From: JACCZX01 sp963791315
Lineage (GTDB): Bacteria > Pseudomonadota > Gammaproteobacteria > Burkholderiales > Burkholderiaceae_F
Length of the DNA: 64,000 nt
Assembly: GCA_963791315.1 (NCBI GenBank)
Contig: CAWBRQ010000007.1
Span: forward strand, 1-64,000
Direction of reading: 5' to 3'
Shown here in pieces: positions 1 to 10,337 of the stretch (position 1 is its first letter; each line of letters opens with the position of its first letter). Made by a program: the position numbers and the translations under genes. Below the pieces are notes generated by a model. The model had not been told where the DNA came from and ran no database searches. It saw only the letters and a program-made list of their open reading frames with translations.

Positions 1-1016
1 CCTCCGCGAGGAGGCGGTCGACGTGGTCGCTCCAGCGGGAGACCACGACGAGGTCGAGCTCCGGATCGATCCAGAGCAGCTGGCGACCCAGGTTCCCACG
101 GCGCAGAAGCCCGACCGGGGCGCGGACGCGCCAGACCTGCGCACGGTGGTTGAGCCACCAGAGCATCCCGTAGTCGGGTTCGTCGGCGCCGGTGACGTCA
201 TCGCGTCGATCCACGTCTCGCTGAGGATTCGGCGGCCGTCCCACTCACCGCGCTGCAGCAGGAGCCGCCCGACGCGGGCGTGGTCGAGTCGCGCTCATCC
301 AGAGCCCGCCGCCCCAGTGCGCACCGCCGCTCACCACCTCGACCTCGCGCCCGTCGATCTCGACCTGCGAAGGTGGCGTCCGTGCCACTCCCAGGTGTCC
401 GACTCGCCGATCGGCTCCATGACCTCGTCGCGCAACACAGCTTCGAGTCCTCGGCCGAAGCGACGGGTCAGCGCGACGCCAGGAGATTGATGCGCACGTC
501 GTTGTAGGCGAAGACCTCTCCCGGCGCACCGAGCTCCGCGTCGGGCGCCTGGTTGCCCTGCGGATCGGCGTGCCAGGGCTTGCCCCACAGCGTCCCGGAC
601 AAGTCGCTCGTCTGGCGCAGCAGGTGGTCCCACGTGATCGCGCCGTGACGATCCCCGGCGAACCGGTCGTCGGGCACGGCCGCGGCGACGGGCTCGTGCC
701 GGTCGGCGATCAGGCCCACAGTCGAACACGATGCCGGCGACGAGCGCGAGGTAGCTCTTCGAGACGCTGAAGCACATCTCGACGCTCGCCGGGTCACCCC
801 AGCTGCGCCGATGTCCTCGCCCCGGTGCACGACGAGCCCGCTCGTGCCCGCGGGTCGCGCACAGCCCGATCACCTCCGCGTGCGTCTGCGCCGACGAGCA
901 GCGCCTGCAGGTACACCGGCCATGTCCCCGACGTCCGGCGCCTCGCGACGCCGGGCACCGTCGATCGCTGCTGCCAGCGCGGCGTCGTCGACCACGCCGG
1001 CAGTGTGCCGCACGCG
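1..1016 (-). CDS. Serine hydrolase of the beta-lactamase/class C family, 3' end cut by window edge
   Basis: The reconstructed protein has the SxxK nucleophile motif (SVSK, near position 760), then a YND triplet matching the Tyr-x-Asn general-base motif (near 505), the order seen in class C beta-lactamase-like esterases and peptidases. The C-terminal part near the window start (LLWIDPELDLVVVSRW) is typical of the family end, so only a short tail is missing. At least five frame changes break it, each continuing in another frame with recognisable protein. The start at about 1016 is a GTG and is tentative. Substrate unknown; family members include esterases and D-Ala-D-Ala peptidases. It abuts the end of the upstream membrane protein. 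Confidence 0.72.
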
Positions 1017-1018
1017 GG

Positions 1019-2916
1019 TCAGCCGGACGGGCACGCGCGACGATCGCGCACCGGCAGCCCGCCGTGGTCGACCGCTCGGTTGAGGGTCACCACGCGGCTC
1101 ACGAGCAGGTCCAGGTCGATCCCGGCTCCTCGACCAGGAACGCGATCACGGGCGAGTCGACCCTGCCTCGACCAGGTCGGTCGGCGAACCGGCGCATCTC
1201 GCGCGCCGAGCCGACGCTGAGGTCGGTGAGCTCGGACGTCCTCCTCGCGGGTGAGCGGCGTCGTGCTCGCGATCACCCGCGCGCCCGGCGCTCGCAGCAC
1301 CTCGTCGAGCATCGGCCGGCGTTCGGTCGACGTGCCAGATCTCGGGCGCGGGACCCGGGGATCAGCCGCGCTCCGCGACCGAACCCGTCGCCGAGTGAGC
1401 GAGGACCCGAACGTCGAAGCCGTCCCGATCCAGCTCGTTCACCACGCACGTCGAACAGACCCCGCCTCTCCGTCGGCACGACGAGCAGCTCCGGCCCCGG
1501 TCGAGCACGCCGGGCGCCGCGAGCTGGCCCATCACCGGTCCATCGGCGGCCGGGCTGCTCGAGGCTGTTCGCCCCCCCCCGGTCGCGCCATGACTGCGCG
1601 CGTCGCCGTCGAGTCGGCACGCGCCTGCGAGATCGAACGCCAGGCCACGAACCACGACGGCCGCGACGACGCCGACCGTCCGCGCACGCGAACGGCACGC
1701 TCGACGCGAGCACGGACGAGCGCCCAGAGCGGTCACCACGACGACGAACGCCGCGAGCGACGACCGCGCCATTCGAAGGTGTACGCCCCGGCGGCTGGTC
1801 GACCCGCGAGATCGCAACGACGCCGACCGCGAGCAGCAGGGCGGCGAACCAACGCCGCGCCGATCCGACCGCGACCGCGTGACGACCGGCCGCCGCGCGC
1901 GACGAGCATCGCAGACCGGCACGAGGATCCAGGCGCTGGACGCCGGATCGCGGAACTTGGATGACGGCTCAGCGTGACCCGCCGACGCTCGCGGCGCCGG
2001 AACCGGAACTGCCGCCGCGATCAGGCCCACGCTCGGCGCTCCACCGCCCGGATGCCCACGCTGCGCCGAAGTAGCGGCGATGGCGCCGAGGTTCCCCGGC
2101 CACTCGGTCAGCGACGTCGATGATCGGGGATCCAGGTCACGACCAGACGCAGGCCGCGATCCCGAGCGTCGCGCGCCCAGCACGCCGGTGCCGCGTCCGG
2201 CGCGTCCCACCACGCGCGGCCCAGCGACCCACGGAACCCGGCGATGACCAAGGCGCGCGTACCCGACGTGCGTCTGCACGAGGAACGACCCGGCGATCGA
2301 CATCGCGATCAGCTGACCGAACGCGCTGTCGGTCGCGATCCAGACGAGGAACACGAACAGCACGAACCACGGCAGTGGCACCCAGAGGTTCCACGGCTGG
2401 GTGAACAGCCCGCCACGGTCCGAGCGCGACGTACTCATGCACGGTCACCGTCGCGGCGGCGAGGAGAGCCGGCGTCCGTGACCGCCAGGTCACCCAGAGG
2501 AGCCAGCCCGAGCGCACGCAGCTGCGAGCAGCGTGCCGCCGACGCGCGTCGCCCACGCGGGTTCACCCGTCGCGCCGGACACCGAGGCGGAGCCAGAACT
2601 GCGCCGGCCCCGGATGGTTCCATCCGTTGCGGCTGAGCAGACCGGTCAGCGGCGGATGGCCGACCACACGTCGCGGACACGCGAGGTCGATGATCGCGAA
2701 GTCGTCGACCGGCGCGCGACGGTGGCCGACCGTCAGCACGATCGCGACGAGCGCCGGAAGGACGACGAGGCCACTGACGACCAGGCCGAGCGCGGCAGGG
2801 CGCGGCGCCGGCGCGCCGCCGCCCTCCTTCGAGCGATGCGCCGCCCGGCCGCGCGGACCGGTGCGGCTACCGCATCGCCGCCCACGCGTACAGCCTCTGC
2901 CCTGGTCCCCTGCCAT
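1019..2916 (-). CDS. Multipass membrane protein resembling GT39/ArnT-type glycosyltransferases
   Basis: The N-terminal part has a first hydrophobic helix (near 2820), then DDFAIIDL and a WNHPGPAQFW segment. This acidic-pair plus HPGP pattern is found in the first periplasmic loop of many actinobacterial polyprenyl-phosphate-sugar-dependent membrane glycosyltransferase-like proteins. Several more membrane segments follow, for example PLPWFVLFVFLVWIATDS and AAFVVVV. The C-terminal third is soluble-looking and badly broken by frame changes. Likely role is transfer of a lipid-linked sugar at the outer face of the membrane; this is inference from topology and motif. It is divergent from the sulfatase gene, with 136 bases between. 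Confidence 0.55.
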
Positions 2917-3052
2917 GCCTTCAGGCTGTCAGTTTTCGGCGGGGCGCCCGCAGGGCGCGGTCGAGCGGCCGTCTCGGCCGAGGCACGCCCGCGGACGATG
3001 CCAGAGCGAAGGAGGACTACCCTGACCTTCCCAATTCGGCGGGGGGCGCAGG

Positions 3053-5131
3053 GTGGGCAGCACGGAGAGCGACAGCTCGTCAACGCGGTTCGGGCCGTGG
3101 TCGCGCGAAGCGATGGCGTTCGTGGAGCTGTTCGCGCTCGCGGGCATCGCGATCGCCGCACCCGCCTTCGATGTCCTCGGGAACAACGCCGCGCTCTTCG
3201 TCACCCGCCGGACCACCCCGCTCCAGCTCATCGGGTTGACGCTGCTCGTCGTCGTCGGCCCGGCGCTCGCGCTCTGGGCCGTCGAGGTCGTCGTCGGTCT
3301 CGTCCTGCCCCGGGCCCGGCGCTGGGTGCACGCGGCGTTCGCCGGCGCGCTCCTCGCGGTGCTCGCCGTCGAGGTGCTGCGCCACCAGTTCGACCTGGGA
3401 ACCGCGGTGATGATCGTCGTCGCGCTCGTGCTGGGCGGCGCGGGCGCCTACCTCCTGGTGCGCGCCGTGGCGGCCCGGACGTTCCTGCACTTCCTCGCGG
3501 TGGCACCGCTGATCTTCGGCGTCCTGTTCGTCTTCGCCTCGCCCGCCACGAGCGGCGGTGATGACCGGTGGGCCCAGCGCCGCGACCGTCGACGTCGGCG
3601 CACCGAATCGCGTCGTCTTCGTCATGCTCGACGAGTTTCCGGAGGAGTCGCTGCTCGACGGATCCGGACGCATCGACAGCACGCTGTTCCCCAACCTGGC
3701 CGCGCTCGCGGGCCAGTCGACCTGGTACCGGAACAACACGACGGTCGCTCCGTTCACCGAGGCCGCCGGTGCCCTCGATCCTGAGCGGCGTCTACCCGGT
3801 GGATCCGGACGTCCTGCCGACCGCGAGCAAGTACCCGCACAACCTCTTCACGCTCCTCGGCAAGCGCTACGACATGAACGTCTACGAGAACCGGGCGCAC
3901 CTGTGCCCGACGGCGATCTGCGGCACCGCGCGGACCGCCGCGGCCGACGAGACCGGCTTCTCGACGCTCGTCTCCAACAGCGCCCGGCTCTGGTACGACT
4001 TCGCCAAGCCGACCGAGCAGACGGACCGGCTGGAGTTCGACGTCGAGAGCCACCCGCACGAGCTCGACGTGGGCGACACGTTCGTCAGGTCGCCTGACGC
4101 CGTCGTTCGCGACCGCGCCTGGACTTCGTCCACCTTCTCCTCCCGCACTCGCCGTGGCACTACACGGCGGACGGCGACGGACTACCACGCGACGGGCATC
4201 CCGGGCCTGGGCTTCTACTACGAGTGGCTCGACGAAGGCGGAGCGCTCGCGGCCCGCCAGCGTCACCTGCTCCAGGTCCAGGCCACCGACCGGCTGATCG
4301 GCCGGATCGTCGCGAAGCTGAAGCGCATCCACGCGTACGACGACTCGCTCGTCGTCGTGACCGCCGACCACGGCGTCGCGTTCACCAAGGGCTCACTGAT
4401 CCGGGGCGTCGCGAAGGAGAACTACCCGGAGATCATGTGGACGCCGCTGATCGTGAAGGCGCCGCGGCAGACGAACGGGCGCGGTCGACGACCGCGTCGC
4501 GCTCGGCGTCGACCTCCTGCCGACGATCGCCGACCATCTCCGCACCAAGATGCCGTGGAAGGTCGACGGCCACTCGCTGCTCGGTGCCCCGAGGGCGGAG
4601 CCGACCCGGCGGGTCCTCGAATGGGACTTCAACTCGCTGAAGCCGCCGCCGGGCCAGAAGTACGTGACCGTCGACGGGCACCCGGGCTTCGCCTCGGTGC
4701 TGCGCGCTGCGGCGTCGACCGGCACGGGCGACCCCGACCTCCGGCTGTTCGCCTCGGCGGCTACGCGGGGCTCATCGGCACACGATCCCACGCAGCCGTC
4801 GATCCGAACGCCGCGCGGTGACGGGTCGCATCGTCCGGCGCCGCGCACCCGGCGACGGCGGGACCGAGGCGATGCACCGTGGCTCTTCGTCAGCGGGAAG
4901 CTCAGCGGCGCGAACGCCCCTGCGCGCACGTCGTGATCGCGGTCGACGGCGAAGATCGCGGCGACGACCTCTCACCCGGAACGCGCTCGTTCCCGGTCTG
5001 CAGCATCTTCTCGACCGTGCTCCCACCCCAGCTGGTGCACGGGCCGGACGATCGGATCGACGTGTACGTGATCGAGGGCGACGCAGTCGGCGCCGCGCCT
5101 CGTGCCGGTGACGCTCGCCGGGAAGCCCTAG
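3053..5131 (+). CDS. Membrane-anchored sulfatase/alkaline-phosphatase superfamily protein
   Basis: Four or five N-terminal membrane helices (roughly residues 20-165) are followed by an extracytoplasmic catalytic domain beginning VVFVMLDEFPEESL, where the Asp is the expected first metal ligand. Later motifs include PSILSGVYP, corresponding to the nucleophile region with Ser/Thr in place of the formylglycine Cys, and VVTADHGVAF, the DHG metal motif. No CxPxR sequence is visible, so it is more like LtaS-type or phosphatase-like members than a classical arylsulfatase. Start is a GTG at 3053. The tail ends LVPVTLAGKP at 5131, recovered after several single-base frame changes. Its TAG stop overlaps the MerR gene stop within one CTAG. 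Confidence 0.72.
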
Positions 5132-5518
5132 CGTGGCGCGAGATCGAGGCAGTCGGCATCCGCGCCGGTGGCGCAGGTGTCGACGAGGCGCGCGAGCTGC
5201 TCTCGGGTCTCGGGTCAGCGCGGCGAGCTCGGCATCGAGGTGCTCGCAGGCGCGCGGCGGCGATCCGCTGGACCTCGTCGACCGTCCGGTCCTCACCGGC
5301 ACCGAGCAGCTCGGCGATGTCCTTCAGGCTGAAGCCGAGGCCCTTGCCCCGCTGGATGAACGCGAGGCGCCAGCGATCGGTCTCGCCGTACTGCCGGTAC
5401 CCGGACGGGGTGCGCGGCGGCTCGGGCAGGATGCCCTCCCGCTCGTAGTACCGGATCGTCTCGACGTGGACGCCGGCTGAGCCGCGCCAGCTCGCCGATG
5501 GTCATGGTGTCGGCCATG
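5128..5518 (-). CDS. MerR family transcriptional regulator
   Basis: An N-terminal winged helix (MTIGELARLSGV, then YYEREGILP) and the standard MerR continuation (SGYRQYGE, FIQRGKGLGFSLKDIAELL) identify the family. The C-terminal end holds two Cys (DTCATGADADC), as in metal- or redox-sensing members such as CueR and ZntR. One extra C after the AGC codon near 5480 shifts the frame; removing it restores the family sequence. It lies 25 bases downstream of the thioredoxin gene on the same strand, and the promoter of that gene has a MerR-type architecture, so autoregulation plus control of thioredoxin is likely. The effector cannot be told from sequence. Confidence 0.85.
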
Positions 5519-5543
5519 TTCGGCCCCAACCGCCGGGCGCGGC

Positions 5544-5879
5544 TCAGGATTCCACGGCCGCCCGCACCCGGACCAGCTCCTCCCGCAGGGACCCGAGGCC
5601 GCGGGCACCGACCAGCCGGTGCACGGGCTCGCCGGCCACGAAGAACAGCATCGTCGGGAAGCTCATCACGCCGAAGCGGGCCGCCAGCTCGGGCTCCGAG
5701 TCGACGTCGACGCTCACCACGGTGACGTCGTCGGTCTCCGCGTCCAGCTGCTCGAGGACGGGGGCGAGCGCGCGGCACGGCGGGCACCACTCGGCGGTGA
5801 AGTCGACGAGCAGGATGCCGGGCGTGCTGCCGAGCCGCTCGTCGAACGTGTGGTGGTCGAGGGTCGTCATGGAGGTCAT
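5544..5879 (-). CDS. Thioredoxin-fold protein with WCPPC active site
   Basis: The frame is intact. A thioredoxin domain spans nearly the whole protein (about 111 residues), with active site WCPPC instead of the usual WCGPC, a downstream cis-Pro in SFPTMLFF, and the canonical start of the core strand (ILLVDFTAEWC). No signal peptide is visible, so it should act in the cytoplasm on disulfides. Start ATG at 5879; a second in-frame ATG is at 5870. It is the first gene of a two-gene unit with the MerR regulator and has a MerR-type promoter directly upstream. A Pro between the cysteines raises the possibility of altered redox potential or isomerase-like behaviour. Confidence 0.9.
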   Translation of the reverse strand: MTSMTTLDHHTFDERLGSTPGILLVDFTAEWCPPCRALAPVLEQLDAETDDVTVVSVDVDSEPELAARFGVMSFPTMLFFVAGEPVHRLVGARGLGSLREELVRVRAAVES

Positions 5880-5885
5880 GCGGCG

Positions 5886-5917
5886 ACCGTACGCCCCGTA
5901 CCCCGGTACGGAGTCAA
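5886..5917 (-). promoter_or_regulatory. MerR-type promoter with palindromic operator in an overlong spacer
   Basis: Read on the minus strand, a -35 box TTGACT (5912-5917) and a -10-like TACGGT (5886-5891) are separated by 20 bases, longer than the usual 17. Inside the spacer lies a perfect inverted repeat CCGTACC-GG-GGTACGG (5896-5911). Long spacer plus dyad between the two boxes is the hallmark of promoters activated by MerR proteins through DNA distortion. The sequence resembles the mer operator. It is 7 bases upstream of the thioredoxin start, so the transcript would have almost no leader. Confidence 0.75.
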
Positions 5918-5932
5918 GCCCTCGCGCGGCTC

Positions 5933-7036
5933 TCAGCGGCGGGTGATGCGCTCCCGGGCGTCGCCGACCTTCTTCAGGGACTCGCGCACGAAGCTGCGCA
6001 GCTCGGGATGACGCAGCACGTACGAGCGCACCGCGGTCACCGGCACCTTCGCGGCCTGGTACGACGTACGCGCGCGCCGACGGGCGCGCGACGAACCCGG
6101 TCGCGACGTCGCTGTCCCCCGTCTTGAGCGTGTCCTTGTAGCTCTCGTCGCCACGCGACAGATCGATGAGGTCGACGCCACGGTCGAACGCGGCCTCGAC
6201 CGTCCGCAGCGTGCGGATCGCGCCGGGCGAGAAGCGCGCCAGCTCCGGGTCGTGGGCGGCGAACCAACCGGAGAACACCGCGTCGGTGGTGAGGCTCAGG
6301 TCGGTCGCGACCAGCACCCCGTCGATGTGCAGCGACGAGCCGACCGCGTGCAGGCCCGGCTCACGGTCCTCGGCGCAGGAGATCGAGCAGGTCGACGACC
6401 CCCCGGCGCGCGAACGGGTCGGGCCAGCCGCTGCGCCGGTACTGCTGCGACTTCCACGCGACGAGCTGCCGCAGCTCCGCGCAGTCCTTCGCCGGCCCCG
6501 AGCGGAAGAGGACGTCCTCGTGCTCGCGCCGGAGCTTGCGCTCCTTGTAGAGGATCGTCTTCACGGTCTTCGTCTTCTTCAGCCGGCCGAGGTAGTCGTC
6601 CCAGCCCGCGCCGGTGTCGATGACGGGGGCGGGCACGAGGTCGAGCGACCGCTCGCCGTTGCGCTGCGGCCCGACGAGGTCGTGCAGCTCGAGCACGTCG
6701 AGCCCGGTGCTGTGCAGCAGACCTCGCCAGCTCCACGGGAGCCCGGGCTGGTGCACGAAGCCCTGCCGCGTGTTCACGCGCCGGCCGATCGGCGGTGCCG
6801 ACGCCACGCACGCGCAGCTCGAACGGCAGGAAGCCGACGATCGTCGGCCCGTCTTCGAAGACCGCGACGCGCGCCCGGTCCGTCACCGCGTCGACCGCGC
6901 ACGCGAACGCGGGCGAGAGGAACGGGTTCTGCAGCTCGCGGTCGGTGGCCTGGAGCGCGCGCCAACGTTCGGTCTCCGCGTCGCCCAGGTCGCGCGGACG
7001 CACCACCGTCGCCCTCGCTGCCACTCGCTCGTCCAT
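5933..7036 (-). CDS. GNAT-fold acyltransferase of the CelD/BcsL-FemAB type
   Basis: Reconstruction gives about 360 residues. The N-terminal part has LQNPFLSPAFACAVDAV and VAVFEDGPTIVGFLPFEL, the typical opening of proteins annotated as acetyltransferases involved in cellulose biosynthesis (CelD/BcsL). The central part has LKKTKTVKTILYKERKLRRE. The C-terminal half has a second GNAT-like core (ARFSPGAIRTLRTVEAA, IDLSRGDESYKDTLKT), where FEYK/SYK-like motifs are common. At least five frame changes occur. It may add an acyl or aminoacyl group to a cell-surface polysaccharide or peptide; the substrate is not deducible. Confidence 0.72.
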
Positions 7037-7136
7037 GACCCCCGCTCACGTCTGGTGCGTCCCGCACCGTGCCCGGCGTGACGTGACTGCGCCCTCACCG
7101 TACCAATTGCGTCTGTTGTTTCTTCCCGATGCCGTC

Positions 7137-7205
7137 GGGCCTGAACCGCGAACTGCACCCCGCGGGTGAAAGCCCAGGCCAGGGACCTGCGCCAAGATGC
7201 AGGTC
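7137..7205. other. Possible structured RNA leader upstream of tadA
   Basis: Within the 203-base gap before tadA three inverted repeats nest or follow closely: GGCCTG (7138-7143) with CAGGCC (7175-7180) enclosing CACCC-CGC-GGGTG (7156-7168), then GACCTGC (7184-7190) with GCAGGTC (7199-7205) over an 8-base loop. It matches no riboswitch or SRP RNA consensus I recall. The arms could form on either strand, so a leader for the divergent acyltransferase is equally possible. Confidence 0.35.
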
Positions 7206-7239
7206 TTCGGTCATGGTTCGAAGTCGGGAGCGGTGATGG

Positions 7240-7805
7240 ATGACGGAGCCCGGGTCGGCCCACCCGATGCGGTGGGGCGCTGAGGGATGGAGCCGGCACC
7301 AGGTCGAGCGGCTGATGGCGGTCGCGCTCGAAGAGGCGCGCGCCGCAACCGAGCACGGCGACGTCCCCATCGGCGCGGTCGTCGCCCGCCTCGCCGACGG
7401 CGAGATCATCGCCCGGCGCCACAACGAGCGCGAGCTGCTGGGCGACCCGACCGCGCACGCCGAGATCCTGGCCCTGCGCGACGCGGCGCTGACGGTCGAG
7501 CGATGGCGGCTCGACGACTGCGCGCTCGTCGTGACGCTCGAGCCCTGCCCGATGTGCGCGGGGGCGGCGCTGAACGGCCGGCTCGGGCTGCTCGTGTTCG
7601 GCGCGGCCGATCCGAAGGCCGGCGCGACCGGCAGCCTCTACAACCTGGCCGCCGATCCGCGGCTCAACCACGAGGTCCCGATCGTCGCCGGAGTCCAGGC
7701 CGAGGCGTGCGGCGACCTGCTCCGGGCGTTCTTCGCCGAGCCGCCGCGAGCCGGTCGGTACAATCACGACCCGCTCGGCGTGGCTCATCGGCAGCGCCTC
7801 GCGAA
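7240..7805 (+). CDS. tadA: tRNA-specific adenosine deaminase TadA
   Basis: Deaminates A34 to inosine in the tRNA-Arg(ACG) anticodon. The cytidine/deoxycytidylate deaminase signature is complete: HAEILAL supplies the zinc His and proton-shuttling Glu, and PCPMCAG supplies the two zinc Cys. The family opening (EEARAATEHGDVPIGAVV) and end (LLRAFFAE) are also present in one frame. The start context MTEPGSAHPMRWG is slightly longer than usual; the internal ATG at 7267 is an alternative. No in-frame stop is found before the tRNA-Ser gene, so the true stop, expected soon after FFAE, is probably hidden by a base error; the 3' boundary given is approximate. Confidence 0.85.
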
Positions 7806-7808
7806 CCC

Positions 7809-7896
7809 GGAGGGATGCGAGAGCGGCCGAATCGGATGGTCTCGAAAACCATTGTGGCGCAAGTCACCGTGGGTTCAAATCCCACTCCCTCCGCCA
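7809..7896 (+). tRNA. tRNA-Ser (anticodon CGA), CCA encoded
   Basis: An 88-base class II tRNA. The acceptor stem GGAGGGA (7809-7815) pairs with TCCCTCC (7886-7892), followed by discriminator G and encoded CCA. The anticodon stem ATGGT/ACCAT encloses loop CTCGAAA, giving anticodon CGA, which reads UCG serine codons. A long variable arm and a T loop GGGTTCAAATCCC complete the fold. A TACAAT hexamer at 7759-7764 could be part of its promoter. Location next to tadA is common in actinobacteria. Confidence 0.96.
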
Positions 7897-7904
7897 GCAA
7901 GCGC

Positions 7905-7933
7905 ACCGGGCCGGGCCTCGCGCCCGGCCCGGT
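7905..7933. terminator. Strong hairpin, likely bidirectional terminator
   Basis: A perfect 12-base-pair inverted repeat, ACCGGGCCGGGC with GCCCGGCCCGGT, over a 5-base loop sits between the tRNA-Ser 3' end and the stop of the convergent MMPL gene. No U-tract follows on either strand, which is usual for actinobacterial terminators. Confidence 0.6.
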
Positions 7934-7944
7934 CGCGTGCGACG

Positions 7945-10172
7945 TCAGCTCCGCGCGCCGACGAGCTCCTTCTCGTCCTCGTCGTCGGCCAGCGCGGGCA
8001 CCGGCTCGGGCGCGCCCTCGAGGTCGAGGTGCGGGAGGATCCGGTCGAGCCAGCGCGGCAGCCACCAGTTCGCGTCGCCGAGCAGCTCCATCGTCGCCGG
8101 CACGAGCACCATGCGGATGATCGTCGCGTCGACGAACACCGCGGTCGCGAGACCGAGGCCCATCATCTTCACGGTCGGGTCGTCGACGAGCACGAAGCTC
8201 AGGAACACGCAGATCATGATGAGCGCGGCCGACGTGATGACCCGAGCCGTCGCCGCGAGCCCGGCGGGCACGCTCGCGCGCGCGTCGCCGGTCCGCAGCC
8301 ACTCCTCCCGGACCCGCGAGAGCAGGAACACCTCGTAGTCCATCGAGAGCCCGAACAGGATCGCGAACATCATCATCGGGATGAAGCTGACGATCGGCAG
8401 GCTCTGCTCGACGCCGAACAGGCCGCGGAACCAGCCCCACTGGAACACCGCGACGATCACGCCGTACGCGGCGCCGATCGAGAGCACGTTCATGACCGCG
8501 GCCTTCAGCGGGACGAGGATCGAGCGGAACACGACCATGAGCAGCAGGAAGCTCAGCGCGATCACCGCGCCGATGAACAACGGCAGGCGCTGACGCGATG
8601 CGGTCGGAGATGTCGATGAACGCGGCGGTGGATCCGCCGACGTAGACCTGGACGTCGGTGCCCGCGACCGCGGCCGGGATGACGTCGGAGCGCAGCCGGC
8701 TGACGAGGTCGCTCGTGGCCGCGGCCTGCGGTGACGACTTCGGCAGCACCCGGATCACGGCGGTGTCGCCGGCCGGGTTCATCGCGGGGCACGCCGACGG
8801 CCGCACGTCGGGTCGGCCTTCACCGCGTCGGTGATGACCGGTCGAGCGCCGCGGCGCCGCCCGACGGGACCTCGGCGACGAGCAGCAGCGGGCCGTTGAA
8901 GCCCTTGCCGAAGCCGGTCGCCCAGCAGGTCGTAGGCACGGCGCTGCGTCGACGACGTCGAGAGCGTGCCCGCGTCGGTCTGGCCGAGGCGCATCGACAG
9001 CGCCGGCGCGGCGAGCGCGAGCAGCACGACGAGGCTCGCGATCAGGTAGCGCCACGGGCTGGCTGGCGACGTGCTCGGCCCAGCGCACCCACATGCCCGG
9101 TGCGGATCCGCTCGGGGTGCATCTCGGCCTCGACCTGGCTGCGCTTCACCCACGGCAGCCGGAGGCTGTTGATCTTCGTGCCGACGAGCCCGAGCAGCGC
9201 GGGCAGCAGCGTGATCGCGGCGACGACCGAGACCGCGACGACGACCGCCGACGCGAAGCCCATCGTGGTGACCATCGGGATGCCGGCGACGACGAGGCCG
9301 CAGATCGCGATCACGACCGTGGTGCCGGCGAAGACGACGGCCATGCCCGACGTGCCGTTCGCGTGCCCGGCCGAGTCGTGCACGCTCATCCCGCCGGCCA
9401 TCTGCTCGCGATGTCGGGTGACGACGAACAGCGCGTAGTCGATGCCGACGCCGAGCCCGATCATCGTGGCGATGGTGGTGGAGATCTGGGAGATGTCGAG
9501 GACGTTGGTGAGGACGGTGACCGTCGAGAGACCGACGGCGAGGCCGACGAGCGCGGTGCCGATCGGCACGCCCATCGCGACGACGGAGCCGAACGCGAAC
9601 AGCAGCACGATCATCGCGGCGATGAGGCCGTAGATCTCCGTGCTGCCGAGGTCCGGCCGCTCGCCGGCGCGCGCGACCTCGCCGCCGAACTCGACCTGCA
9701 GGCCCGCGTCGCGTGGCCGGCTCCATCGCGGCCTCGAGCCGGTCGAGGTCGTCGGGCTTGATCTCGTTGCCCGGCTTCGCGTAGTTGACGACCGCGTAGC
9801 CGATGTCGCCGTGACTTCGAGAGGCCGTTCGCGCCGGCCTCGGTCGGGCTCACGACCGCGGTGACGCCGGGGAGCTGCTCGACGTCGGCGAGCGCCGCGT
9901 CGATCGCCGCCGCGTTCGTCGGGTCGGTCAGCGACGCCGTCGCGGCTGTGGAGCACGACCTGCGCGGTGGCGCCGGCCTGGGCGGGGAAGCGCTCCTGGA
10001 GGAGGTCGGTCGCCTGCTGGCTCTCGGTGCCGGGGATCGTGAAGCTGTCGCTGTAGCCCTTGGCGCTCGCCGCGAGCATGCCGATGACGACGGCGACGAG
10101 GACCCAGGCGCCGATCGTGCGCCACGGGTGGCGGGCGCACCACCGTCCGAGTCGTTCGAGGAAGCCCGACAT
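7945..10172 (-). CDS. MMPL/RND family membrane transporter
   Basis: About 740 residues after reconstruction, the usual size of actinobacterial MMPL proteins. The N-terminal end is FLERLGRWCARHPWRTIG with a first membrane helix. A first porter domain follows, then a helix bundle containing the diagnostic GLGVGIDYALFVVTRHREQ. After a second soluble domain, the second bundle contains FGLSMDYEVFLLSRVREEW. The Asp-Tyr pairs are the expected proton-relay residues. Members export lipids, siderophores or drugs using proton motive force; the cargo here is unknown. It is divergent from a TetR gene with dyads between, so a regulated efflux pump is the simplest reading. Six or more frame changes. Confidence 0.86.
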
Positions 10173-10255
10173 GTACCCGCTCCTTGTGGTGATCCGCGCT
10201 CCGGAGTGGAGCGGTGGTCGTCAGCCCCCCGACCACCTCCGACCCTACGGGAAGT

Positions 10256-10336
10256 GGCACGGTATGCCAGATAGGCATGCGCGTGCCTCTTGTCACACTG
10301 CGCCACACAGGCCGGGATTCATGGCACTCTGTGCCA
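10256..10336. promoter_or_regulatory. Cluster of dyads, probable TetR operators
   Basis: Between the MMPL and TetR genes lie ATGCC-AGATA-GGCAT (10264-10278), flanked by an outer GGCAC (10256-10260) and GTGCC (10283-10287) pair, and TGGCAC-TCT-GTGCCA (10322-10336). The last ends one base before the TetR ATG. The shared GGCAC/GTGCC half-site and the divergent setting fit a TetR operator controlling both genes. Confidence 0.5.
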
Positions 10337-10337
10337 C

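Noticed and set aside
3053..5131. Classical arylsulfatase assignment for the first sulfatase-fold protein
   Set aside because: The CxPxR sequence needed for formylglycine is absent, so only the superfamily is claimed.
7137..7205. SRP (4.5S) RNA next to tRNA-Ser and tadA
   Set aside because: The conserved GGAAG/AGCAG domain IV loop of SRP RNA is missing, despite the suggestive neighbourhood.
7900..8620. Extension of the tadA frame through tRNA-Ser into the MMPL gene
   Set aside because: A protein cannot plausibly continue through a perfect tRNA and a terminator; the true stop is lost to a base error.
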